Part shown: positions 50,210-59,273 of the stretch, piece after piece
How positions within the stretch are numbered: the first letter of the stretch is position 1
Layout of the letters: the number at the start of each line of letters is the position of its first letter
Source: Chloroflexota bacterium
Lineage (GTDB): Bacteria; Chloroflexota; Dehalococcoidia; Lucifugimonadales; Australimonadaceae
DNA length: 60,203 bases
Assembly: GCA_028874795.1 (NCBI GenBank)
Contig: JAPPHT010000038.1
Span: 1 to 60,203, forward strand
Direction: 5' to 3'
Notes under the pieces: generated by a model
What the model was told of the DNA's origin: nothing
The model's database searches: none
The model's input: only the letters and a program-made list of their open reading frames with translations
Program-made: the position numbers and the translations under genes

Positions 50210-50776
50210 ATGGTGATGAACGAAGAGCACGAACAGGTCGAAGGCGGCCAGCCGGAGGCCGTGGAAGAGCAGGCGCCGGAAGACCCCATCGCGCTGCTGG
50301 CGCGCGAGCGGGACGAGATGAAGGCGATCGCTCAACGCGCCCAGGCCGACCTGGTCAATTACAAGCGCCGCGCGGAAGAGGAACGCTGGGCACTCGCTCG
50401 CAGCGCGTCGAACGGTGTCGTCAGCAAGCTCCTGCCCATCGTCGACGACCTGCAGCGCGCCGTGGAATCGCTCCCGGACGACGCGCCGGAGAGTTGGCGC
50501 AGCGGCCTGCGGCTCGTCTCCCAGAACATGCACGCGCTGTTGGAGTCGGAGGGCGTCACCCGGTTCGAACCGGCCCCGGGCGACCCGTTCGACCCCGCCG
50601 AGCAGGAGGCGCTCGTTTCCCAGCCGAGCGCCGAGCACCCCTCGGGGGCCGTGCTCACCACCATCAGCGCAGGCTACCGCGGCAGGGACCGGGTGCTGCG
50701 CGCCGCGCAGGTCGTCGTCTCGCGGGGGGCGGCGGAAGAAGACGCGACAACGAACGACTCACAAGCGAAGGAGTGA
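50210..50776 (+). CDS. grpE: Nucleotide exchange factor GrpE
   Basis: A 188-aa cochaperone that releases ADP from DnaK. An acidic disordered start is followed by the long coiled-coil helix (ARERDEMKAIAQRAQADLVNYKRRAEEER) and the C-terminal beta domain with the family patterns LLPIVDDLQRAVESLP, FEPAPGDPFDPAEQEAL and GYRGRDRVLRAAQVVVSR. It lies 6 nt after hspR and 6 nt before dnaK. A second in-frame ATG two codons on is an equally good start. Confidence 0.94.
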   Translation: MVMNEEHEQVEGGQPEAVEEQAPEDPIALLARERDEMKAIAQRAQADLVNYKRRAEEERWALARSASNGVVSKLLPIVDDLQRAVESLPDDAPESWRSGLRLVSQNMHALLESEGVTRFEPAPGDPFDPAEQEALVSQPSAEHPSGAVLTTISAGYRGRDRVLRAAQVVVSRGAAEEDATTNDSQAKE

Positions 50777-50782
50777 CCGGAG

Positions 50783-52696
<1,914 letters not shown>

Positions 52697-52745
52697 GCGC
52701 CGCGCTCCAACGCACAGGCGGCAGGTGAGAGTGAACCGTCATCAG

Positions 52746-52767
52746 GGGGCGGCCTTCGGGCCGCCCC
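52746..52767 (+). terminator. Intrinsic terminator of the heat-shock operon
   Basis: GGGGCGGCC and GGCCGCCCC form a 9-bp stem closed by a stable TTCG tetraloop, followed by TTATCTTGCC, 50 nt after the dnaK stop. Confidence 0.7.
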
Positions 52768-52778
52768 TTATCTTGCCT

Positions 52779-52784
52779 TACAAT
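52779..52784 (+). promoter_or_regulatory. -10 element, leaderless arrangement (micro-ORF)
   Basis: TACAAT, then GACGGT (6 nt), then ATG 52791. Lies 11 nt past the terminator hairpin, so it starts a new transcript. Confidence 0.5.
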
Positions 52785-52790
52785 GACGGT

Positions 52791-52865
52791 ATGACGACCA
52801 CGAAGCGAGGCAAGAGGCGCAAGGCTGCAACTGTGACAGCTACCATGAACTTGCTTTCCCTGTGA
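52791..52865 (+). CDS. Possible leaderless 24-aa basic peptide
   Basis: An ATG with a TACAAT box exactly 6 nt upstream opens a 24-codon frame: a very basic start (TTTKRGKRRKAA) and a hydrophobic end (TATMNLLSL). It stops 38 nt before the large surface-protein gene. It may be a leader peptide influencing that gene, a free micro-protein, or chance. No homologue is known to me; the promoter geometry, shared with three ordinary genes here, is the only support. Confidence 0.4.
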   Translation: MTTTKRGKRRKAATVTATMNLLSL

Positions 52866-52903
52866 TACTGGCCTGGTTACGTCTCGTGAAAGCACCGGCA
52901 TAG

Positions 52904-55900
52904 ATGCGGCAACTCTTGTGGAAACCGGCCCCGATACTTGCGGCGCTTGCGGCCGTGGGCCTCGCGCTGCTCGTGCTGTTGCCCGTGTCTGGCCAGAACT
53001 ACGACCGCACGCTTGGGCAAACGAGCAGCGGCGGGGGATTGGCTGTCGGCGTCTTCGCGGACATCTCGGACGCGCAGATCGAGAAGAACGCGGGACCCAA
53101 TTCATACGGGGTCTACGTGCCCGTCTACCCCGTGCCCACGACGCTCATTCCGGGAATCACGAATAACGATGAACTCACCACCAACGACCCGGCGTACCTG
53201 GGAGACCCGCGCGTCTCGCCCCAGCACACCTACTTCGGCACGACGCTCTATGTCTCGAATGACCCTGCCGCCTTCAACACGATACTCATCACGGTTGACT
53301 CCTCGGAAGTGACAGCGAACGCTGACGGCTGCGCCGAGGCGACGGTACGCAGCGGACGCGGCTCTATCACGGTGCAGTTGCCACCGACGGCCATCACTGG
53401 AGGGGATGACTACTACCAGGCCTTCGTCCGCATCCTGGACCCGCGTGCCGAATTGCCACAGGGAACGCCGGACTACGAGTCGAGCGACGGCCCACCGTGC
53501 ACGAGCACCGACACGAACGTCGTGCATTACGGGACCGGCGTCGAACAGGGCGAGACTCCCTCGCTCCTCGCGCGGCACGGCGAGGCTGTCACGGTCAGCG
53601 TGCAGGGCGCGGGGCAGGTGTCGGTGCGGGTCGACGGCGAGGGGCCGGACCTGCACGACATCAAGCCGGAGCACGAGGGTGCCTACCGCACCAGCCGCGT
53701 CGACTTCTCGTTCGAAGTGCGCGACGACGACTCCGGTTTGCGGCACGACGGCGAGCTCGTCGTCTCCGCGGACGGCGACCTCAGGCAGTTCAACGGGGAC
53801 CGCGACCACAACACCGGCGGCGAGCCGATCACCGTCCGCTCCAGCGGGCAGGTCAGCGTGAACGGTCGCTCGCAGGACATCGACGTCCAGGTGTGGCGTT
53901 CCGGCACCAGCGCCTCCGCGCCGGACATCACGGACATCGGGCGCTGGACGTTGCAGGGAGACCGCCCGGGCGTCGCCTACTCCTTCTCCGCGCCCGGCAA
54001 CAACATGGACGAAGGGCGCTACCGGATGCTGGTGACCGCCAGGGACCGCACCGGCAATGAGACCGTGTCTTACGCGGAGTTCGACGACAACGACGTGGGG
54101 CAGCCGTACACGTTCTGGCTGGACGACACGGAACCGACCGTCGTCCAGGTGTGGGCAGGCGTCGGCTACGACACGCGTGAGGACAAGGAGGTCCCCGACC
54201 GCTCCTACATCATGGTGGACTTCGGTGAGCCGCTCCGTCCGGGGATCGACCCGGAGCGGTTCACGGTCTCGGGACACCAGGTGGTGGGCATCATCCACCC
54301 GGGCCGCGTGTCCGGAGACGACCCCGCCATGGACATCAACGACAGACCGATCGACGACCCGCGCAGCCGCGTCTACCTGGAGCTGGCGCGCGAGCTGGAG
54401 TCCGACGAGACGCCGGACCTGCTGCTCTTCGGCGGGATCGTCTACGACCTCGCGGGCAACCCGAACGACTCGGCCGACGTCACTACGGTGATCGACAGCG
54501 TGGCGCCGCGCTTCGCGGTGGGCATCGCGGCGCTCGCGGAGGGAGCAACACTGACGGGGAGCCCCTCCACCAGCGCGAGGGAGGAAGACGACCCGCGGCC
54601 GGTGGTGGACGGGCGCGGCGAGTTCGTGGTGGACGTGCGGTCGGACGAGGAGCTGCGGCGCAGGCCGACGGTCTACTTCGTGGGCATCGAGACGGAGGAG
54701 GAACTGGACAGGAACGGGAGGGGCACGGGCGACTACCTCTACTCGATCCGCGCCCTGGAGACGGGTAGCTCGCTCACGGAGCAGGAGGACCCGCTCCACT
54801 GGCGCAGGGCGTACAAGGCGTCGGGCCTGAGCGGCCTGGGCGCGATGATCGGTGTGATCGTGTACGTGGTCGACGAAGAGCGCAACGCCGTCTCGACGCC
54901 CGGGTGGGCCCCGGACACGCTGCAGGGTGGGCCGCCGCAGGTGAACGACCCGCTGAACATCGGAGCGATGCACAAGGCGGGGCTGCTGGTGGAGGTGGAC
55001 ACCGAGTTCAACGGCGACGCAACACCCGACCTGCGGGTGACGCCGCGCCGCGGGCAGGAGAACAACGAGACGGAAAGCTCCAGGCCGCTGATCGCCCTTC
55101 GCTTCCCGGACGAAGCCAGCGAGTACGCGCTCTGCCCGACGAGCGGCTGCGGGGGCGACAACCCGGACGCGGAGTTCTCGGACTCGCACGCCTCGGTGCG
55201 CATCACGGAGATCACGCTGAACGGCAACGACGCATCGGCGCGGCTCAGCAGGGTAGACGACGCGCAGTTCGCGATCCAGGCGGGGAACCTGGTTCAGGGC
55301 CGACATGAGGTCACCTACACAGCGGTCGACGAAGCGGGCAACAAGGTGGAGGGAGAGTTCCGGTTCTCGGTGCTGGCGCGCGGCGCGTACGAGCTGAAGG
55401 TATCGCCGGGCTGGAACCTCATCTCGCTGCCGGGGACCCCGGCTGACCCGTCGCTGAGTGCGGTGATCCCGCCCTTCGGCAACGTTTCAACGGTGATGGC
55501 ATACCAGAACGGCAGCTGGCTCACGGCGGCCGTGGACGAGGACGGCGAGTGGCACGGCAGTCTGGACCGGATCGAGGCCGGCTACGGCTACTGGGTGTTC
55601 GCGAACGCGTTCGATACGCTCGCGCCGCTCATCCCGGAGATCGAACCGACGTCCGTTCCGTTGACGGTGCGGGTGACCCACGGTTGGAACCTCGTCGGCG
55701 TGGTCGACGTATTCCAGAACCCGGCTGGCACGGCGCCCGGTGCGGAGGGCGGCGGCACCGGCGAGGCCGACACCTACTTCAGCAGCATCGAATGGAGCGT
55801 CGCCTACACCTTCGACCCGCAGTACAACCGCTGGAACCGCATCTCGCCAGAGGACGACAAGGGCGAAGAAGAGGACAGCGACGACCCGCCGGAGATCGCA

Positions 55901-55954
55901 AACGGTCGGGGCTACTGGGTCTGGTCCTCGGAGCCGGGCACCCTCGTACCGTAG
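52904..55954 (+). CDS. Large secreted surface protein with C-terminal GWNL repeats
   Basis: A 1016-aa exported protein. An N-terminal signal (ILAALAAVGLALLVLLPVSG) is followed by a long acidic beta-rich region with Ig/cadherin-like traits: repeated DTEPTVVQVWAG, DSVAPRFAVGI and VDEAGNKVEGEFRFSV segments, typical of stacked domains in adhesins or S-layer-type proteins. The C-terminus carries two ~90-residue repeats beginning GWNLISLPG (~836) and GWNLVGVVD (~927), each ending in a GYWV motif (YGYWVFAN, RGYWVWSS). No LPXTG, lipobox or C-terminal helix is visible, so anchoring is unknown. The ribosome site is weak. Conserved in style among Chloroflexota; function unknown. Confidence 0.78.
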   Translation: MRQLLWKPAPILAALAAVGLALLVLLPVSGQNYDRTLGQTSSGGGLAVGVFADISDAQIEKNAGPNSYGVYVPVYPVPTTLIPGITNNDELTTNDPAYLGDPRVSPQHTYFGTTLYVSNDPAAFNTILITVDSSEVTANADGCAEATVRSGRGSITVQLPPTAITGGDDYYQAFVRILDPRAELPQGTPDYESSDGPPCTSTDTNVVHYGTGVEQGETPSLLARHGEAVTVSVQGAGQVSVRVDGEGPDLHDIKPEHEGAYRTSRVDFSFEVRDDDSGLRHDGELVVSADGDLRQFNGDRDHNTGGEPITVRSSGQVSVNGRSQDIDVQVWRSGTSASAPDITDIGRWTLQGDRPGVAYSFSAPGNNMDEGRYRMLVTARDRTGNETVSYAEFDDNDVGQPYTFWLDDTEPTVVQVWAGVGYDTREDKEVPDRSYIMVDFGEPLRPGIDPERFTVSGHQVVGIIHPGRVSGDDPAMDINDRPIDDPRSRVYLELARELESDETPDLLLFGGIVYDLAGNPNDSADVTTVIDSVAPRFAVGIAALAEGATLTGSPSTSAREEDDPRPVVDGRGEFVVDVRSDEELRRRPTVYFVGIETEEELDRNGRGTGDYLYSIRALETGSSLTEQEDPLHWRRAYKASGLSGLGAMIGVIVYVVDEERNAVSTPGWAPDTLQGGPPQVNDPLNIGAMHKAGLLVEVDTEFNGDATPDLRVTPRRGQENNETESSRPLIALRFPDEASEYALCPTSGCGGDNPDAEFSDSHASVRITEITLNGNDASARLSRVDDAQFAIQAGNLVQGRHEVTYTAVDEAGNKVEGEFRFSVLARGAYELKVSPGWNLISLPGTPADPSLSAVIPPFGNVSTVMAYQNGSWLTAAVDEDGEWHGSLDRIEAGYGYWVFANAFDTLAPLIPEIEPTSVPLTVRVTHGWNLVGVVDVFQNPAGTAPGAEGGGTGEADTYFSSIEWSVAYTFDPQYNRWNRISPEDDKGEEEDSDDPPEIANGRGYWVWSSEPGTLVP

Positions 55955-56117
55955 CCGTCGGCGTCGGAGGAGGGGTCGGCGAGAAGCAACCACCAGTGCT
56001 GTGAGCCGCGTAGGTGGCCGCGGCGCAGCGCCGCATCGCATTCCCTGATAGTGTTGTCAAGGTACCCGGGCGCTCCAGCGCTCGCCGGGCCGAAGCGGCT
56101 GTATGAGGAGGACTGAC

Positions 56118-56741
56118 ATGGGACTTCAGGAGAGGCATGTGGTCAGGAAGCATAACGGCCTGGCAGTGGTCCTGCGGGAGGGACAACTCCTGCGGTTGAC
56201 GCAGCCGGAGGGCCCGCAGGTCATCGACTTGAACGCGTTCAACCTGGACAACCCCTGGGAGCACCTGGGGTCGTCCGTGACGCGCCGCAGGGAGACGATC
56301 CATCCCAGCACGGGGAACACGCTCTGGACAAAGCAGCCGTATGAGCGTCGGATGCTCGAGATCACCGCAGACACCGTCGATCACCAGACGTCACCCAGTG
56401 GCGCAGTCACCCACGACATGCTGAGCGGGCGATGCAACGCCACGCTCAGGAAGGAGCGCTACGGCATCGACTCGCCGGGGTGCCAGGAGATCCTCACCAA
56501 GGCGGTGGAGGCGTTCGGTCTCAACGCGAACTACGTGCACGACCCGTTCAACATCTTCATGCGCACGGGGATCGACGAGAACGGACGGACGTTCTGGGAG
56601 GACCCTTTCGACGTGAAGGAAGGCGACTACATCGACATGCGGGCGCTGATGCCGTGCATCGTCGCAGTGTCAGCCTGCCCCGGCGCGTCCAGTGGGGTCG
56701 GTGAGCGAGCGTTGGGTCTCGAGATATACGAGGCTGAGTAG
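56118..56741 (+). CDS. DUF1989 (urea carboxylase-associated) family protein
   Basis: A 207-aa protein of the DUF1989 family, often found next to urea carboxylase or amino-acid/urea degradation genes. Landmarks are VVLREGQLLRLTQPEGPQVIDLNAFN, HDMLSGRCNATLRKERYG and NIFMRTGIDENGRTFWEDP..V..GDYIDMRALMPCIVAVSACPG (in pieces), with likely metal-binding His/Cys/Glu. No urea-related gene is nearby. GAGGAGGACTG precedes the ATG at 56118. Its biochemical role is not established. Confidence 0.85.
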   Translation: MGLQERHVVRKHNGLAVVLREGQLLRLTQPEGPQVIDLNAFNLDNPWEHLGSSVTRRRETIHPSTGNTLWTKQPYERRMLEITADTVDHQTSPSGAVTHDMLSGRCNATLRKERYGIDSPGCQEILTKAVEAFGLNANYVHDPFNIFMRTGIDENGRTFWEDPFDVKEGDYIDMRALMPCIVAVSACPGASSGVGERALGLEIYEAE

Positions 56742-56749
56742 GCGGCAGC

Positions 56750-57148
56750 TCAGTTGCAGCCGCACCGTATGCCCACAGCGACGCCCCCCTCAGACCGGTG
56801 GGTCGGGTAGCCGTCCCGCTTCCACCAGTCCAGCCCCCCGATGAGCTCACGCACCTGGAATCCCAGTTGCAGGAGCTTCAGCGCCGTATGCGTCGATGCG
56901 TTGCAGCCGATGCCGTCGCAGTAGCAGACGTAGGTCTTCGACCTGTCGAACGACGCTGTCGTCTCAGGGCTGATCTCCCGGTGCGGGAGGCTTATCGCAT
57001 CCGGGATGTGCTCGTGAGCGTAGGCGCTCGCGGCGCGCCCGTCGACCACGACGATGGGCTCGCCCTTCGCGAGGTCTCCGTACAGGTCCGCTGAGTCCGT
57101 CTCGTAGGCCAGCTTGGCTCGATAGTAGCTGAGTTGCTCCATGCTCAC
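56750..57148 (-). CDS. Rhodanese-like domain protein
   Basis: A 132-aa single rhodanese domain, a sulfurtransferase or persulfide carrier. The catalytic Cys is Cys77 in the loop CDGIGCN; VVVDGRAASAYAHEHIPDAISLPHREI and LIGGLDWWKRDGYP are family blocks. The active loop has a second Cys (Cys82), and the protein ends RCGCN with two more Cys, an unusual addition suggesting a redox or metal function. The start is GTG 57148 (GGGAGAG upstream) or ATG two codons on. Convergent with DUF1989. Confidence 0.85.
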   Translation of the reverse strand: MSMEQLSYYRAKLAYETDSADLYGDLAKGEPIVVVDGRAASAYAHEHIPDAISLPHREISPETTASFDRSKTYVCYCDGIGCNASTHTALKLLQLGFQVRELIGGLDWWKRDGYPTHRSEGGVAVGIRCGCN

Positions 57149-57235
57149 GATGACTCTCCCTTTGCTTCAAGGGTGGTGCGGCACAGATGCCGGCAGACCA
57201 CCGGCGGAATGAACATTGTACATCGCGGGCGGGAG

Positions 57236-57781
57236 CTATCGGGCCGCACCCTCCCAGCGCTCGTGGGTCATGCCGTAGAGGAGCGTGTCCCAGTCGCGGC
57301 CCTTGAAGTGCTCAGCGGCAGGCAGCCTGCCCTCGAACAACATGCCCAGTTTCTCCAGCACGCGGGCGGAGGCGTTGTTCTCCGCGATACACCACGACGA
57401 GAGACGCCGCACTCCAAGCTCCCTGAACGCGAACCCTGCCATCGCCGTGGCCGCTTCCGTTGCGTACCCACGGCCCCAGTGCTCAGGCGACAGTTCGAAG
57501 CCGATGTCTGCCTCCGTGTCGTCGTCAGGTTTGCGCCGCACGCCACAGCTGCCGATGAGCGGACCGCTTCCGCGAAGCAGCACCGCGAGCTGGAAGCGGC
57601 GGCGCGGGGACTCCGATTGCCAGTCGATGAAGGCCCGGACGAACCGCTGCACGTCTTCGAGCGTGCGGTCCTCCCACGGGTAGTAGCGGAGATAGCGGGC
57701 ATCGCGCTGGTAGGCGAGGACTGCGGGGGAGTCACCCTCCGCGTACTCGCGGAGGACGAGGCGGGGAGTCTCCAGGCGCAT
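57236..57781 (-). CDS. GNAT acetyltransferase, RimJ/RimL type
   Basis: A 181-aa acetyltransferase of the RimJ/RimL/YdaF group, which acetylates protein N-termini or small molecules. Seen are METPRLVLREY-type start (LETPRLVLREYAEGD), IGFELSPEHWGRGYATEAATAMAGFAF with the acetyl-CoA loop, and AENNASARVLEKLGMLFEGRLPAAEHFKGRDWDTLLYGM (in pieces). Second gene of a minus-strand pair, 8 nt after the cupin gene. Substrate unknown. Confidence 0.9.
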   Translation of the reverse strand: MRLETPRLVLREYAEGDSPAVLAYQRDARYLRYYPWEDRTLEDVQRFVRAFIDWQSESPRRRFQLAVLLRGSGPLIGSCGVRRKPDDDTEADIGFELSPEHWGRGYATEAATAMAGFAFRELGVRRLSSWCIAENNASARVLEKLGMLFEGRLPAAEHFKGRDWDTLLYGMTHERWEGAAR

Positions 57782-57789
57782 GTCGCGGG

Positions 57790-58143
57790 CTAACGCCCGT
57801 AGTCGTCCTGCAGGCGCACGATGTCATCCACCTCGGGGGTGCTCACCTCGAGGATGACAGCCGGCTCCGTGGACATCCCCTCGATGCGGTGAACCGTGCC
57901 GGGCTCGACCACGTACGGCTCGCCGAACTCCATGACGATGTCTTTCTTTGCGTCCCGTTCGTCGGTGAGTTGCAAGAGAGCGTTACCGCGCACGAGCAGC
58001 ATCGTCTCGCGCTTCTGTTCGTGGTACTGCTTGCTGAGCCGCTGGCCGCGCCGGATGCGCAGGTACTTGATGCAATACGACTGGTTCAGGTCAACGATGT
58101 GCTCGCTGCCCCACGGCTTGGGTATGACGTCGCCCGGCTTCAT
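57790..58143 (-). CDS. Cupin protein, type II mannose-6-phosphate isomerase-like
   Basis: A 117-aa single cupin resembling the isomerase domain at the C-terminus of type II PMI/GMP enzymes (ManC). The start PKPWGSEHIVDL and LRIRRGQRLSKQYHEQKRETMLLVRGNALLQL match that domain, and His/Gln/Glu ligands are in QYHEQKRET and TVHRIEG. It lacks the nucleotidyltransferase part, so it may be a free isomerase or an unrelated cupin. AGGTGAT precedes the ATG. Co-transcribed with the GNAT gene. Confidence 0.82.
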   Translation of the reverse strand: MKPGDVIPKPWGSEHIVDLNQSYCIKYLRIRRGQRLSKQYHEQKRETMLLVRGNALLQLTDERDAKKDIVMEFGEPYVVEPGTVHRIEGMSTEPAVILEVSTPEVDDIVRLQDDYGR

Positions 58144-58178
58144 ATCACCTCGATTGTACCCCGCAGCGAGCCCTTGTC

Positions 58179-59261
58179 CTAGAGTGCGCTTGCAGCGATC
58201 CGGCCCTCATCGAACCGCAGTCCGAGTCCGGGCTCGTCCGGCATCACGAGGCGTCCCGTCGAAGGGTCGATCTGTGGTACCTCCTCGAACAACGGAAACG
58301 CCCACGGCATGTGCTCCGCGTAGAGGCCATTCGGCGCAGCGGCAAGTGCGTGCCCCAGTATCTCCGGCGCCAGGTGCGTCACGACCGGGAGGTTGTACGC
58401 CTCTGCCATGTGCGCCACCTTCATCCACTGCGTGATGCCGCCCACGCGCAGCAGGTCCACCATGACGATGTCTATGGAACGCGCCTCCAGCATGTGCCGG
58501 AACGGCTCGACGCCGTAGTGGTACTCGCCCGCGGCGATGGGCGTGTCCAGCGCGCCGGCTATGCGCGCGAGCCCGGCGTAGTCCTGGAAGTGCACCGGGT
58601 CCTCCAGCCAGAAGAGGTCGTATTCGGCCATGCCCCGCCCTACCCTGATGGCGCGGTTCACGTCCCATCCCTGGTTGATATCGACCATGATGTCGACGTC
58701 CGGGCCGGCGGCTTCCCGCATCGTACGCAGGCGCGCCAGCTCCGCCCGCGCCGACGCCTCGGCGCCCATGCGGAACTTCATCGCGCGGAAGCCCTGCGCG
58801 ACGAGGTCGGCCGCGGTTGTAGCGAGCGCCTCGAGGTCGTAGTGGCGCCAGAGGAACCCGCTCGCGTAGGTCGGGACCGAACCGGATCCCGCGCCGAGCA
58901 GCTTCCATACCGGCATCCCCAGCGCCTTGCCGCGGATGTCCCAGAGCGCCACGTCTATCGCGGAGATGGCGCGCGTCACGAGGCCGGCAGGCGAGCCGCC
59001 GCCCGCCTTGCGCGCGAGATTGCGTCCGATGGCCTCCACCGCGTGGGGGTCCGCGCCGACCGTCTCCGCCGCAAGCGCGTCCACGGTTTCCTTCAGCGCC
59101 CTGGTGACGAGCGTCGACGCGAACCCCGCATACGCTATGCCCTCGATGCCGTCGTCGGTGCGCAGACGGAGCGTGACGTAGTCGGCCTCTTCACGCGGCG
59201 CGGACGGTCCCGGCTCGCGCGGGATGCGGACCGCCATCGTCTCGAAGGACGCTATGCGCAT
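58179..59261 (-). CDS. Enolase superfamily enzyme, mandelate racemase type
   Basis: A 360-aa two-domain enzyme that abstracts the alpha proton of a carboxylate. Metal ligands are Asp194 (MVDINQGW), Glu220 (WLEDP) and Glu246 (AAGEYHYG). The bases are Lys162 in MKFRMG, where the racemase pattern K-x-K is K-x-R, and the Asp269/His296 dyad (VMVDLLRVGGIT, VVTHLAPE) of the mandelate racemase subgroup. Acid-sugar dehydratase activity is the best guess. It follows the deacetylase gene by 12 nt. Enolase paralogues are expanded in SAR202. Confidence 0.9.
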   Translation of the reverse strand: MRIASFETMAVRIPREPGPSAPREEADYVTLRLRTDDGIEGIAYAGFASTLVTRALKETVDALAAETVGADPHAVEAIGRNLARKAGGGSPAGLVTRAISAIDVALWDIRGKALGMPVWKLLGAGSGSVPTYASGFLWRHYDLEALATTAADLVAQGFRAMKFRMGAEASARAELARLRTMREAAGPDVDIMVDINQGWDVNRAIRVGRGMAEYDLFWLEDPVHFQDYAGLARIAGALDTPIAAGEYHYGVEPFRHMLEARSIDIVMVDLLRVGGITQWMKVAHMAEAYNLPVVTHLAPEILGHALAAAPNGLYAEHMPWAFPLFEEVPQIDPSTGRLVMPDEPGLGLRFDEGRIAASAL

Positions 59262-59273
59262 GAAGCGTGCCTC

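Noticed and set aside
53102-55306. 734-codon frame antisense to the surface-protein gene
   Set aside because: Val/Arg/His-rich translation without domains; the + strand has a signal peptide and C-terminal repeats.
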